A stretch of DNA of 15,022 nucleotides from an uncultured Verrucomicrobiota bacterium (GCA_946534745.1 CAMNDA010000364.1:1-15022), one strand, 5' to 3'; positions 1 to 9,226 are shown, counted from the stretch's first letter. Numbers and translations are program-made. The notes: a model not told the origin generated them from the letters alone.

Positions 1-184
1 GACCGCCTACATCGGCGGCGAGGGCCACAACCTGCAGGAGCACAGCGTGGTGCTCGTCCGCGGCGGCCGCGTGGCCGACCTTCCGGGCGTGCGCTACCAC
101 GTGGTGCGCGGCGCGCTGGACTGCCTCGGCGTGAACGGCCGCAAGCAGGGCCGCTCGAAGTACGGCATGAAGCACGGCAAGTAG
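1..184 (+). CDS. rpsL: 30S ribosomal protein S12, C-terminal part (5' end outside window)
   Basis: The last 60 codons of S12, a decoding-centre protein of the small ribosomal subunit, are read in frame from base 2 to the TAG at 182-184. The stretch YIGGEGHNLQEHSVVLVRGG, then DLPGVRYH and the ending QGRSKYGMKHGK, are diagnostic of bacterial S12. The aspartate of DLPGVRYH, which is methylthiolated by RimO in E. coli, is present. The residue just before it is alanine (codon 74-76), where E. coli has the streptomycin-related Lys88 (counting Met). The protein ends two or three residues earlier than in E. coli. rpsG follows after 17 nt, as in str operons. Identity is certain; the start lies upstream of the window. 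Confidence 0.98.
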   Translation, partial: TAYIGGEGHNLQEHSVVLVRGGRVADLPGVRYHVVRGALDCLGVNGRKQGRSKYGMKHGK

Positions 185-201
185 GATAGGAGTCCGCAAC
201 C

Positions 202-681
202 ATGTCACGCAGGAAGAACGGCGCGTCGATGAAGCACGCGCACGAGATCGACCCCAAGTACGGCAGCGAGCTGGTCTCGCACATGATCAACCACTTCATG
301 CGCAAGGGCAAGAAGACGACGGCCCGGCGCATCGTCTACGGCGCGCTTGCGGAGCTGGAGGGCAAGGTCGAGGGCAAGGAGATCCTCGAGGTGCTCGACG
401 CCTCCGTGAACAACATGAAGCCGCGCGTCGAGGTGAAGTCCCGCCGCGTGGGCGGCGCCTCCTACCAGGTGCCGGTCGAGATCAAGCCCGCGCGCCAGCT
501 CGCGCTCGCGCTGCGCTGGCTCGTGACCTACGCCTCCGGGCGCCGCGGCATGGGCATGCCCAAGGCGGTGGCGGCGGAGCTGCTGGACGCCTACAACAAC
601 ACGGGCAACGTGATCAAGAAGCGCGACGACACGCACAAGATGGCGCAGGCCAACCGCGCGTTCGCGCACTACGCGTTCTAG
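202..681 (+). CDS. rpsG: 30S ribosomal protein S7
   Basis: S7 (159 aa) nucleates assembly of the 30S head by binding the 3' major domain of 16S rRNA and contacts the E-site tRNA. The N-terminal basic start MSRRKNGAS, the beta-hairpin VEVKSRRVGGASYQVPVEI (about residues 76-94) and the C-terminal ANRAFAHYAF are family hallmarks, and the length is typical of bacteria. The ATG is preceded by AGGAG at 188-192 with 9-nt spacing. The gap to rpsL is only 17 nt, so the long rpsL-rpsG spacer that serves as the S7 autoregulatory target in E. coli cannot exist here. A strong hairpin lies instead just after this gene. Confidence 0.99.
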   Translation: MSRRKNGASMKHAHEIDPKYGSELVSHMINHFMRKGKKTTARRIVYGALAELEGKVEGKEILEVLDASVNNMKPRVEVKSRRVGGASYQVPVEIKPARQLALALRWLVTYASGRRGMGMPKAVAAELLDAYNNTGNVIKKRDDTHKMAQANRAFAHYAF

Positions 682-698
682 CGACGCCTTCCCTTTTC

Positions 699-731
699 GG
701 CCGCTCCCGGAATCCTCCGGGGGAGGCGGCC
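699..731 (+). promoter_or_regulatory. Strong hairpin between rpsG and fusA
   Basis: GGCCGC (699-704) pairs with GCGGCC (726-731). Above two small bulges, CCGGA (707-711) pairs with TCCGG (716-720) around a four-base loop. No T-run follows, so it is not a classical terminator. A second, smaller CCCC-TGC-GGGG hairpin follows at 738-748. By position it could attenuate or process the message, or be a feedback site for S7; these roles are inference. Confidence 0.55.
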
Positions 732-765
732 GCGGATCCCCTGCGGGGCGCGGCAAGACGGTTCT

Positions 766-771
766 TTGACA
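766..771 (+). promoter_or_regulatory. Possible -35 box (TTGACA) before fusA
   Basis: A perfect TTGACA lies 40 nt before the fusA ATG, in the only sizeable gap of the cluster. At the usual 17-nt spacing the sequence is ACCTTT, a poor -10 box, so promoter activity is uncertain. The same TTG could be read as an in-frame start codon for fusA. Confidence 0.2.
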
Positions 772-810
772 ACGGCAGACGATACGAAACCTTTCTCTCC
801 CGAGAAATCG

Positions 811-2931
<2,121 letters not shown>

Positions 2932-2939
2932 CCCACACA

Positions 2940-3248
2940 ATGCAGAGTCAACGCATCAGAATCCGCATGCAGGCCTACGACCACCGGGTCCTCGACCAGG
3001 CCGTCGCCGAAATCGTCGGCACGGCCCGGAGCACGGGCTCGGACGTCGTCGGGCCGATCCCGCTGCCCACGCGCGTCGAGCGGTTCACCGTGAACCGCAG
3101 CCCCCACGTGGACAAGAAGTCGATGGACCAGTTCGAAATGCGCACGCACAAGCGCATGCTGGACATCGTCGGCCCCACCGCCAAGACGGTCGAGGAGCTC
3201 AAGAAGCTCAACCTCCCCGCCGGCGTGGACATCACCATCAAGGTCTAA
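2940..3248 (+). CDS. rpsJ: 30S ribosomal protein S10
   Basis: S10 (102 aa) is a 30S head protein and, as NusE, a partner of NusB/NusG in antitermination. Its start QRIRIRMQAYDHRVLDQA and the segment PIPLPTRVERFTVNRSPHVDKKS are diagnostic, as is the C-terminal AGVDITIKV. The ATG lies only 8 nt after the fusA stop and has no clear SD, so translation is probably coupled to fusA. The short spacing also leaves no room for an S10-operon promoter or an L4-type attenuator leader as found in E. coli, so the S10 set is apparently transcribed with the str set. Confidence 0.99.
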   Translation: MQSQRIRIRMQAYDHRVLDQAVAEIVGTARSTGSDVVGPIPLPTRVERFTVNRSPHVDKKSMDQFEMRTHKRMLDIVGPTAKTVEELKKLNLPAGVDITIKV

Positions 3249-3258
3249 GGAGCATCCC

Positions 3259-3897
3259 ATGCAAGGCTTGATCGGAAAGAAGATCGGGATGACCCAGATC
3301 TGGGGCGAGGGCGACGTCCGCGTCCCCGTCACGGTCATCGAGGCCGGGCCGTGCCCGGTCGTCCAGGTGAAGACCAAGGAGAGCGACGGCTACGAGGCGG
3401 TCCAGCTCGGCTGGGGCCCGCAGAAGGCCTCCCGCCTCACGAAGGCCGAGGTCGGCCACGCGAAGAAGGCGGGCCTGGACCCGCTGCGCCGCCTCCGCGA
3501 GTTCAAGGCCGACGCCGGGGACGACCCCGCGCCCGGCAAGGTGTTCACGGTCTCGGTGTTCGAGGGCGTCGGCTACGTCGACGTCGTCGCCACGAGCGTG
3601 GGCAAGGGCTTCATGGGCGTCATGCGCCGCCACGGCTTCGCCGGCGGCCCGATGACGCACGGCGGCCACGTCAAGCGCCGCCCCGGCTCCATCGGCATGC
3701 GCCAGACCCCCGGCGCGACCGAGAAGGGCCACCCCATGGGCGGCGACACCGGCAACCGCCGGACGACCGTCCAGAACCTCAAGGTCGAGAAGATCGTCCC
3801 CGAGAAGAACCTGATCCTCGTTCGCGGATCGGTCCCGGGCGCGAACGGCTCGATGCTGGTGATCCGCAAAGCGATCAAGAAGGCGGTGAAGGCGTAA
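3259..3897 (+). CDS. rplC: 50S ribosomal protein L3
   Basis: L3 (212 aa) is an early 23S rRNA binder whose extended loop reaches towards the peptidyl-transferase centre. Evidence: start MQGLIGKKIGMTQIW, the long basic loop (about 115-165) with GKGFMGVMRRHGF and PGSIGMRQTPG, then TGNRRTTVQNLKV and the ending LVRGSVPGANGSMLVI. Gln149 in RQTPG aligns with Gln150, which PrmB methylates in E. coli. The SD AAGGAG (3247-3252) overlaps the rpsJ stop codon. The TAA stop overlaps the rplD start by one base (TAATG), implying coupled translation. Confidence 0.99.
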   Translation: MQGLIGKKIGMTQIWGEGDVRVPVTVIEAGPCPVVQVKTKESDGYEAVQLGWGPQKASRLTKAEVGHAKKAGLDPLRRLREFKADAGDDPAPGKVFTVSVFEGVGYVDVVATSVGKGFMGVMRRHGFAGGPMTHGGHVKRRPGSIGMRQTPGATEKGHPMGGDTGNRRTTVQNLKVEKIVPEKNLILVRGSVPGANGSMLVIRKAIKKAVKA

Positions 3898-4544
3898 TGG
3901 CTACGATCAAGATGTTCGGCCTCGACGGCAGCGAGAAGGGCGCCGTCGACGTCGCGGACGAGACGCTCGTCCTCGACCGCGGCGCGCAGGCGGTGCACGA
4001 CGCCGTCGTCGCCCGCCAGGCGTTCTACCGGGCCGGGACGGCCTCGACCCTGAGCAAGGGCGAGGTGAACGGCTCCAACCGCAAGCCCTGGAAGCAGAAG
4101 GGCACCGGCCGCGCCCGCGCCGGCCTCAAGCAGTCCCCGGTGTGGCGCGGAGGCGGCGTCGCCTTCGGCCCGCACCCGCGCGACTGGTCCGTGAAGCTCA
4201 ACAAGAAGGTCGGGAAGCTGGCCTTCCGCCGCGTCGTCTCCGACCGCATCGCGGACGGCACGCTCGTCCTGGCGGAGGAGCTGACGCTCCCCGCCGCGAA
4301 GACGAAGGAGCTCGCGAAGGTCCTCAAGGCGTTCGGCACCGACAACGCGCTGCTCGTGGTGAAGGCCGCGGACGACGCGCTCACGCTCGCCGCGCGCAAC
4401 CTGCCGGGCGTCGAGGTGGCCACCGCCGCCGGCGTCGGCGTCTACCAGATGATGGCGCACGCGAAGGTCCTCGTCGCCCGCGCGGCGTGGGAGGATCTCT
4501 CGAAGCGCCTCGAAGGCAAGCAGAAGAAGGAGACCGTGGCATGA
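3897..4544 (+). CDS. rplD: 50S ribosomal protein L4 (uL4)
   Basis: L4 (215 aa) binds 23S rRNA and sends an extended loop into the wall of the exit tunnel. The loop is visible as NRKPWKQKGTGRARAGLKQS followed by PVWRGGGVAFGPHPRDWS (about 61-98). The start ATG is inside the rplC stop (TAATG), which matches the known N-terminus of the family; earlier in-frame sequence would be rplC read in another frame. The stop overlaps the rplW start as ATGA. In E. coli, L4 also represses its own operon, but no leader that could mediate this is visible here. Confidence 0.98.
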   Translation: MATIKMFGLDGSEKGAVDVADETLVLDRGAQAVHDAVVARQAFYRAGTASTLSKGEVNGSNRKPWKQKGTGRARAGLKQSPVWRGGGVAFGPHPRDWSVKLNKKVGKLAFRRVVSDRIADGTLVLAEELTLPAAKTKELAKVLKAFGTDNALLVVKAADDALTLAARNLPGVEVATAAGVGVYQMMAHAKVLVARAAWEDLSKRLEGKQKKETVA

Positions 4545-4825
4545 AGCACGAGAACGCCGTTCTGAAGGCGGTCATGCAGACCGAGAAGGGCGCCGCCCTC
4601 CAGGAGAAGCAGAACCGCTACATGGTCCGCGTGGACCGCGCCGCGACCAAGCCCGAGATCAAGAAGGCCGTCGAGGACTTCTTCAACGTCACCGTGACCG
4701 CCGTCAACGTGCAGAACTACGGCGGCAAGAAGCGCACGCTCCGCAACCGCCGCGTCGTCCAGGCGCCGGACTGGAAGCGCGCCATCGTCACGCTCAAGGC
4801 GGGCGACAAGATCGACCTGCTCTAG
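4541..4825 (+). CDS. rplW: 50S ribosomal protein L23 (uL23)
   Basis: L23 (94 aa) lies at the tunnel exit and docks trigger factor and SRP. The segments VLKAVMQTEKGAALQEKQNR and VEDFFNVTVTAVNVQNYGGK, followed by basic KRTLRNRR, match the family fold. The ATG at 4541 overlaps the rplD stop by 4 nt (ATGA) and is preceded by an AAGGAG inside rplD. Length is close to the usual 95-100 aa. rplB follows 10 nt later. Confidence 0.97.
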   Translation: MKHENAVLKAVMQTEKGAALQEKQNRYMVRVDRAATKPEIKKAVEDFFNVTVTAVNVQNYGGKKRTLRNRRVVQAPDWKRAIVTLKAGDKIDLL

Positions 4826-4835
4826 GAGAAGAGAA

Positions 4836-5660
4836 ATGGCCATCCGTTCCTACAAGCCCTACACGCCGAGCCGCCGCACCGCGACGGGCTCCACCTTCGC
4901 CGAGGTGACGAAGGACAGGCCCGAGCGCTCGCTCACGGCCCCGCGCAAGCAGAAGGCCGGGCGCGACAGCGCCGGCCACATCTCGATCCGCCACCGCGGC
5001 GGCGGCGCCAAGCGCCGCTACCGCCTCATCGACTACCGCCGCGAGCGCCTCGACGCCGTCGCGGAGGTGATCGCGGTGGAATACGATCCCAACCGCTCCG
5101 CGTTCATCGCCCTGCTCCAGTACGAGGACGGCGAGAAGCGCTACATCCTCTGCCCCGAGGGGCTGAAGCCCGGCGCCAAGGTCGTCGCCTCCGAGACGGC
5201 CGAGCCCGCCGTCGGCAACTGCCTCCCGCTGGGCCGGATCCCGCTCGGCACCGCCGTGCACAACCTCGAGCTCGTGCCCGGGCGCGGCGCCAAGGTCGTC
5301 CGCACCGCCGGCTCCTCCGCCACGGTGATGAGCCGCGACGGCGACTGGGTCACCCTCCGGATGCCGTCCGGCGAGGAGCGCAGGTTCCTCGCGCGCTGCC
5401 GCGCCACCGTCGGCGTCGTCGGCAACGGCGAGATCGAGGGCCTCAAGCTCGGCAAGGCCGGGCGCAAGCGCTGGCTGGGCATCCGCCCGACCGTGCGCGG
5501 CGTCGCGATGAACCCCGTCGACCACCCGATGGGCGGCGGCGAAGGGCGCACCTCCGGCGGCGGCCCGGCCGTCTCGCCGTGGGGCAAGCTCGCCAAGGGC
5601 GGCAAGACCCGCAAGCCCCGCAAGGCCTCCGACCGCGTCATCCTCAAGCGCAGAAAGTAG
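4836..5660 (+). CDS. rplB: 50S ribosomal protein L2 (uL2)
   Basis: L2 (274 aa) supports subunit association and the peptidyl-transferase centre. Hallmarks are the start IRSYKPYTPSRRTAT, GHISIRHRGGGAKRRYR, and MNPVDHPMGGGEGR near the end, containing His230, equivalent to the functionally important His229 of E. coli L2. The basic tail ends KASDRVILKRRK. AGGAG at 4824-4828 overlaps the rplW stop and sets the start. Length is standard. Confidence 0.99.
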   Translation: MAIRSYKPYTPSRRTATGSTFAEVTKDRPERSLTAPRKQKAGRDSAGHISIRHRGGGAKRRYRLIDYRRERLDAVAEVIAVEYDPNRSAFIALLQYEDGEKRYILCPEGLKPGAKVVASETAEPAVGNCLPLGRIPLGTAVHNLELVPGRGAKVVRTAGSSATVMSRDGDWVTLRMPSGEERRFLARCRATVGVVGNGEIEGLKLGKAGRKRWLGIRPTVRGVAMNPVDHPMGGGEGRTSGGGPAVSPWGKLAKGGKTRKPRKASDRVILKRRK

Positions 5661-5671
5661 AGTAGAAAGCC

Positions 5672-5950
5672 ATGCCACGTTCGCTCAAAAAGGGACCCTA
5701 CGTCGAGGAGAAGCTCCTCAAGAAGGTCGAGGCGATGAACCAGTCGTCGCGCAAGCAGCCGATCAAGACCTGGTCGCGCCGCTCGATGATCACGCCCGAG
5801 TTCGTCGGGCTGACCTTCTCCATCCACAACGGGAAGACGTTCCTTCCCATCTTCATCACCGAGAACATGGTCGGCCACCGCCTCGGCGAGTTCGCCCCGA
5901 CGCGCACGTTCAAGAAGCACGGCGCGACGACGGACAAGGCGACCAAGTAA
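5672..5950 (+). CDS. rpsS: 30S ribosomal protein S19 (uS19)
   Basis: S19 (92 aa) forms a complex with S13 in the 30S head and contacts tRNA in the A site. The start MPRSLKKGPYVEEKLLKKVE, WSRRSMITPEFVGLTFSIHN and the segment MVGHRLGEFAPTRTFKKHG are near-invariant family signatures. The SD is weak (GAAAG) and lies 11 nt after the rplB stop, so coupling to rplB is likely. Length is standard. Confidence 0.99.
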   Translation: MPRSLKKGPYVEEKLLKKVEAMNQSSRKQPIKTWSRRSMITPEFVGLTFSIHNGKTFLPIFITENMVGHRLGEFAPTRTFKKHGATTDKATK

Positions 5951-5962
5951 CGGAGCAAGGAA

Positions 5963-6298
5963 ATGGAAGTCAAAGCCATCCACCGCAACGCGCGCATCTC
6001 GGCCTCCAAGGGCCGGGACCTGGCGCGCGCCGTGCAGGGCAAGAGGCTCGGCGACGCCCTCCGCATCGTCGACTTCAGCCCGCGCAAGGCCGCGAAGATC
6101 CTCGGCGCCGCGCTCCGCAGCGCGGCCGCCAACGCGAGCCACAACTTCGGCCTGGACGCCGACGCGCTCTCCGTCCGCAAGGCGGTCTTCGACGAAGGCC
6201 CCAGCATGCGCCGCTACTGGCCCCGCGCCCGCGGCAGCGCCAGCCCGATCGAAAAACAGACGAGCCACGTCACCGTGGTTCTCACCGACGAAAAGTAA
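5963..6298 (+). CDS. rplV: 50S ribosomal protein L22 (uL22)
   Basis: L22 (111 aa) spans all domains of 23S rRNA and lines the exit tunnel with a beta-hairpin. The N-terminal core (AIHRNARISASKGRDLARAV) and the segment AAANASHNFGLDADALSVRK match the family. The hairpin region (about 83-103) includes MRRYWPRARGSASPIEKQTS, and the ending HVTVVLTDEK is typical. The start has AAGGA a few bases upstream. rpsC begins 5 nt after the stop. Confidence 0.98.
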   Translation: MEVKAIHRNARISASKGRDLARAVQGKRLGDALRIVDFSPRKAAKILGAALRSAAANASHNFGLDADALSVRKAVFDEGPSMRRYWPRARGSASPIEKQTSHVTVVLTDEK

Positions 6299-6303
6299 AC
6301 ACC

Positions 6304-6978
6304 ATGGGACAGAAAGTCAATCCAATCGGCTTCCGCGTCGGCGTCGACCACGACTGGCGCTCGCGCTGGTTCGCGGACAAGCGCTCCTTCGGCGACTTCC
6401 TCGCCGAGGACTGCGTCCTTCGCGACGCCGTCGCCAAGGCCCTCAAGGAGGGCGCCGTCTCCGAGGTGCGGATCGAGCGCTACGCCAACCGCGTGCGCCT
6501 CAACATCCACACCGCGCGCCCCGGCATCGTGATGGGCAAGGGCGGCGAGGAGATCGACCGCCTCCGGAAGAAGCTCTCGAAGCTCACCGGCAAGGAGGTC
6601 TTCGTCGAGGTCGTCGAGGTCCGCGACGCGGACGCCAACGCGCAGCTCGTCGCCGAGTCCATCGCCGACCAGATCGTCCGCCGCACCACCGTCAAGCGCG
6701 CGATGAAGCGCGCCCAGCGCACCGCGATGGAGATGGGCGTGGACGGCATCAAGATGCTCGCCAGCGGCCGCATCAACGGCGCGGAGCTCAGCCGCGTCGA
6801 GTGGATGAAGGAGGGCCGCGTGCCGCTCCACACCCTGCGCGCCAAGATCGAATACGGGTTCGCCGAGGCGGACACCACGGCCGGCAAGATCGGCGTGAAG
6901 GTGTGGATCTGCAAGGGCGAGCACTACCAGCCCCGGCTGAACAACAGAAGGAGGGACCGCAATGCCTCTCATGCCTAA
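6304..6978 (+). CDS. rpsC: 30S ribosomal protein S3 (uS3)
   Basis: S3 (224 aa) forms the mRNA entry tunnel with S4 and S5 and takes part in mRNA unwinding. It starts MGQKVNPIGFRVGV, has a KH-type domain with GKGGEE at 78-83, and the C-terminal S3 domain with KMLASGRINGAELSRVEWMK and GRVPLHTLRAKIEYG. There is no SD in the 5-nt gap after rplV, suggesting re-initiation. The last 17 nt overlap rplP. The three arginines just before the end use AGA-AGG-AGG instead of the usual CGC, because the same bases form the SD of rplP. Confidence 0.99.
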   Translation: MGQKVNPIGFRVGVDHDWRSRWFADKRSFGDFLAEDCVLRDAVAKALKEGAVSEVRIERYANRVRLNIHTARPGIVMGKGGEEIDRLRKKLSKLTGKEVFVEVVEVRDADANAQLVAESIADQIVRRTTVKRAMKRAQRTAMEMGVDGIKMLASGRINGAELSRVEWMKEGRVPLHTLRAKIEYGFAEADTTAGKIGVKVWICKGEHYQPRLNNRRRDRNASHA

Positions 6979-7381
6979 GCGGGTCAAGCACCGCAAAGTC
7001 CAGCGCGGATCGCGCGCCGGCCTCGCCCAGACCAACACCGAGCTCTCGCAGGGCGACTACGGCCTCAAGACGCTCGAGCGCGGGTGGATCACCGCGATCC
7101 AGATCGAGGCGTGCCGCGTCTGCATCAACCGCCACCTCAAGCGCCGCGGCAAGCTCTGGATCCGCATCTTCCCGGACAAGCCCGTCTCGAAGAAGCCGAT
7201 CGGCGTCCGCATGGGCAAGGGCAAGGGCGACCCCGAGTTCTGGGTCTCCGTCGTCGCGCCCGGCACGATGCTCTTCGAGCTGGCGGGCGTGCCCGACAGC
7301 CTGGCGCGCGAGTCCTTCCGCCTCGCCGCCAACAAGCTCGGCGTCCGCACGCGGATGGTTTCCCGCAACGCGCAGGTCTAG
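6962..7381 (+). CDS. rplP: 50S ribosomal protein L16 (uL16)
   Basis: L16 (139 aa) contacts the A- and P-site tRNA elbows and organises the peptidyl-transferase centre. MPKRVKHRK at the N-terminus, GLKTLERGWITAIQIEACR and the MGKGKGD segment (84-90) are diagnostic. Start choice: the ATG at 6962 sits 7 nt behind a full AAGGAGG (6948-6954). A second ATG at 6971 would give MPKRVKHRK directly but has worse spacing. The gene overlaps rpsC by 17 nt. Confidence 0.97.
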   Translation: MPLMPKRVKHRKVQRGSRAGLAQTNTELSQGDYGLKTLERGWITAIQIEACRVCINRHLKRRGKLWIRIFPDKPVSKKPIGVRMGKGKGDPEFWVSVVAPGTMLFELAGVPDSLARESFRLAANKLGVRTRMVSRNAQV

Positions 7382-7402
7382 CGCACGAGGAGAACGAACG
7401 CA

Positions 7403-7609
7403 ATGAAGATCAAGCAGGTCCGCGAGACCCCGACCGAGGAGCTCCTCTCCCAGGTCAAGGCCGCCAAGGGGAAGATCCTCGGGGCGAAGATCAAGAAGAC
7501 GGCGGCCGACGTCGCCAAGAACCCCCTCGAGGTCCGCACGCTGCGCCGCGACGTGGCGCGCATGCTCACCGTCGTCCGCGAGCGCGAGCTCCAGCAGGAG
7601 AAGAAGTAA
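7403..7609 (+). CDS. rpmC: 50S ribosomal protein L29 (uL29)
   Basis: L29 (68 aa) is a small helical protein near the tunnel exit beside L23. The start MKIKQVRETPTEELLSQVK and the segment NPLEVRTLRRDVARMLTVVR match the family's two-helix structure and usual length of 60-70 residues. GAGGAG lies about 12 nt before the ATG. The TAA stop overlaps the rpsQ ATG by one base (TAATG). Confidence 0.96.
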   Translation: MKIKQVRETPTEELLSQVKAAKGKILGAKIKKTAADVAKNPLEVRTLRRDVARMLTVVRERELQQEKK

Positions 7610-7950
7610 TGAGCGAAGAAACGAAAGCCGCCGCGCCCGAGCGCGGCCACCGCAAGACGCGCCGCGGCACCGTCGTGAAGCGCAGCGGCGACAAGACCGT
7701 CTCCGTCCTGGTCGAGCGCCGCTACGCCCACCCGATCTACGGCAAGCAGATCACCGTCGGCAAGAAGTATCCGACGCACGACGAGAAGAACGAGTGCGGC
7801 GTCGGCGACGTCGTCCTCATCGAGGAGACGCGCCCGCTCAGCGCCCGCAAGCGCTGGCGCGTCGCGAAGATCGTCGTCTCCGCCAAGGCCCGCGAGGCCG
7901 CGGCCGAGGCGAAGGCCGAGGCGATCGAAGCCAAGGAAGAAGGGAAGTAG
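7609..7950 (+). CDS. rpsQ: 30S ribosomal protein S17 (uS17) with terminal extensions
   Basis: S17 (113 aa here, about 84 in E. coli) is an OB-fold protein needed early in 30S assembly. The core covers about residues 15-90: GTVVKRSGDKTVSVLVERR, HPIYGK (41-46), HDEKNECGVGDVV and RPLS. The protein carries a roughly 12-residue N-terminal extension and a C-terminal tail (about 91-113) made almost only of Ala, Lys and Glu, probably a surface helix. The start overlaps the rpmC stop, and AGGAG lies upstream within rpmC. rplN begins 2 nt after the stop. Confidence 0.98.
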   Translation: MSEETKAAAPERGHRKTRRGTVVKRSGDKTVSVLVERRYAHPIYGKQITVGKKYPTHDEKNECGVGDVVLIEETRPLSARKRWRVAKIVVSAKAREAAAEAKAEAIEAKEEGK

Positions 7951-7952
7951 AG

Positions 7953-8321
7953 ATGATCCAGGAAGGTACTGATCTCGCCGTCGCCGACAACACCGGGGCG
8001 CGCCGCGTGCGCTGCTTCCGCGTGCTCGGGCAGCGTAAGAAGTACGCCCACTTGGGCGACTGCATCCGCGTCTCCGTCAAGGAGGCCCAGCCCGGCGGCG
8101 CCGTGAAGAAGGGGCAGGTCTGCCTCGCCATCATCGTGCGCACCGGCTACCCGATCCGCCGCGCGGACGGCTCCTACATCAAGTTCGACAACAGCGCCTG
8201 CGTGATCGTCGACGCCAAGAAGTCGCCCATCGGCACCCGCATCTTCGGGCCGGTCGCCCGCGAGCTGCGCGAGAAGGGCGACAACGCCAAGATCATCTCG
8301 CTCGCACCGGAGGTCCTCTAA
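7953..8321 (+). CDS. rplN: 50S ribosomal protein L14 (uL14)
   Basis: L14 (122 aa) lies at the subunit interface, forming bridges with 16S rRNA, and is the docking site of the silencing factor RsfS. It begins MIQEGTDLAVADNTGARRVR and holds GDCIRVSVKEAQPGGAVKKG and KSPIGTRIFGPVARELR, with canonical length. AAGGGAAG precedes the ATG, which lies 2 nt after the rpsQ stop. The TAA stop overlaps the rplX start by one base. Confidence 0.99.
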   Translation: MIQEGTDLAVADNTGARRVRCFRVLGQRKKYAHLGDCIRVSVKEAQPGGAVKKGQVCLAIIVRTGYPIRRADGSYIKFDNSACVIVDAKKSPIGTRIFGPVARELREKGDNAKIISLAPEVL

Positions 8322-8656
8322 TGAGCACCGCACGCATCAAGACCGGCGACATCGTCGTCGTCATCACCGGCCGCGGAGGCGACTCCGAGAAGGCGTTCAA
8401 GGGCAAGACCGGCAAGGTCCTGGCCGTCAACGCCAAGAAGGGCGTCGCCATCGTCGAGGGCCTCAACCTGCGCAAGAAGGGCGTCCGCAAGAACGACAAG
8501 GCCCCCAACGGCCAGGTCGTCGAGATCCCCGCCCCGATCGCGCTCAGCAACCTCCAGCCCTGGGACGCCAAGGCAAAGAAGGGCGTCCGCGTCTCCTACG
8601 TCCGCGAGGACGGGCGCTCCGTCCGCGTCGCCAAGGGCACCGGCAACCGACTGTAA
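8321..8656 (+). CDS. rplX: 50S ribosomal protein L24 (uL24)
   Basis: L24 (111 aa) starts 50S assembly by binding the 5' region of 23S rRNA. A KOW-type motif runs over about residues 6-50 (KTGDIVVVITGRGG, then GKTGKVLAVNAKKGVAIVEG). It carries a few extra residues (about 18-27, GRGGDSEKAF) compared with E. coli. The C-terminal part with GVRVSYVREDGRSVRVAK is typical. The ATG overlaps the rplN stop and is preceded by a perfect GGAGGT at 8309-8314. Confidence 0.97.
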   Translation: MSTARIKTGDIVVVITGRGGDSEKAFKGKTGKVLAVNAKKGVAIVEGLNLRKKGVRKNDKAPNGQVVEIPAPIALSNLQPWDAKAKKGVRVSYVREDGRSVRVAKGTGNRL

Positions 8657-8666
8657 AGGAACCGCC

Positions 8667-9206
8667 ATGGCAAACCTCAAGGAAAAATACGAGCAGACGG
8701 TCGTCCCGGAGCTGGAGAAGGCGTTCGGGCTCAAGAACCCGATGCAGGTTCCGCGCCTCCAGAAGATCGTCGTCAACATGGCCTTCGGCATCGTCGACAA
8801 GGACACGCAGAAGTCCGTCGTGGACGATCTGGAGAAGATCACCGGCCAGAAGCCCGCGCTCTGCCCGGCCAAGAAGAGCGTCGCGAACTTCAAGCTTCGC
8901 GAAGGGATGGTCATCGGCGCCAAGGTGACGCTCCGCCGCCAGCGGATGTGGGACTTCCTGGACCGCCTGATCAACGTCGCGCTGCCCCGCATCCGCGACT
9001 TCCACGGCGTCCCGGCGCGCGGCTTCGACGGCCGCGGCAACTACTCCCTCGGCGTCAAGGAGCAGACGATCTTCCCGGAGATCGACCTCTCCCGCCACGG
9101 CGCGCCCGAGCAGGGCATGGACATCACCGTCGTCACCACGGCCAAGGACAACAAGGTCGCCCGCGCGCTCCTCGAGGGGCTCGGGATGCCCTTCGTCGGC
9201 CGCTAA
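8667..9206 (+). CDS. rplE: 50S ribosomal protein L5 (uL5)
   Basis: L5 (179 aa, as in E. coli) binds 5S rRNA and forms the bridge to the 30S head protein S13. Signatures include LKEKYEQTVVPELEKAFGLK, the segment QVPRLQKIVVNMAFG, ITGQKPALCPAKKSVANFKL and the loop GMVIGAKVTLRRQRMWDFLD. The C-terminal part has RGNYSLGVKEQTIFPEI and MDITVVTTAKDNKVARALL. AAGGA lies just before the ATG, 10 nt behind the rplX stop. Confidence 0.99.
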   Translation: MANLKEKYEQTVVPELEKAFGLKNPMQVPRLQKIVVNMAFGIVDKDTQKSVVDDLEKITGQKPALCPAKKSVANFKLREGMVIGAKVTLRRQRMWDFLDRLINVALPRIRDFHGVPARGFDGRGNYSLGVKEQTIFPEIDLSRHGAPEQGMDITVVTTAKDNKVARALLEGLGMPFVGR

Positions 9207-9226
9207 CGTCATCGGAACACAGCACC

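Noticed and set aside
766..810. TTG at 766 as the fusA start
   Set aside because: The 15 added codons have poor third-position GC and no SD, and the family length fits the ATG at 811. The TTG is also part of a TTGACA.
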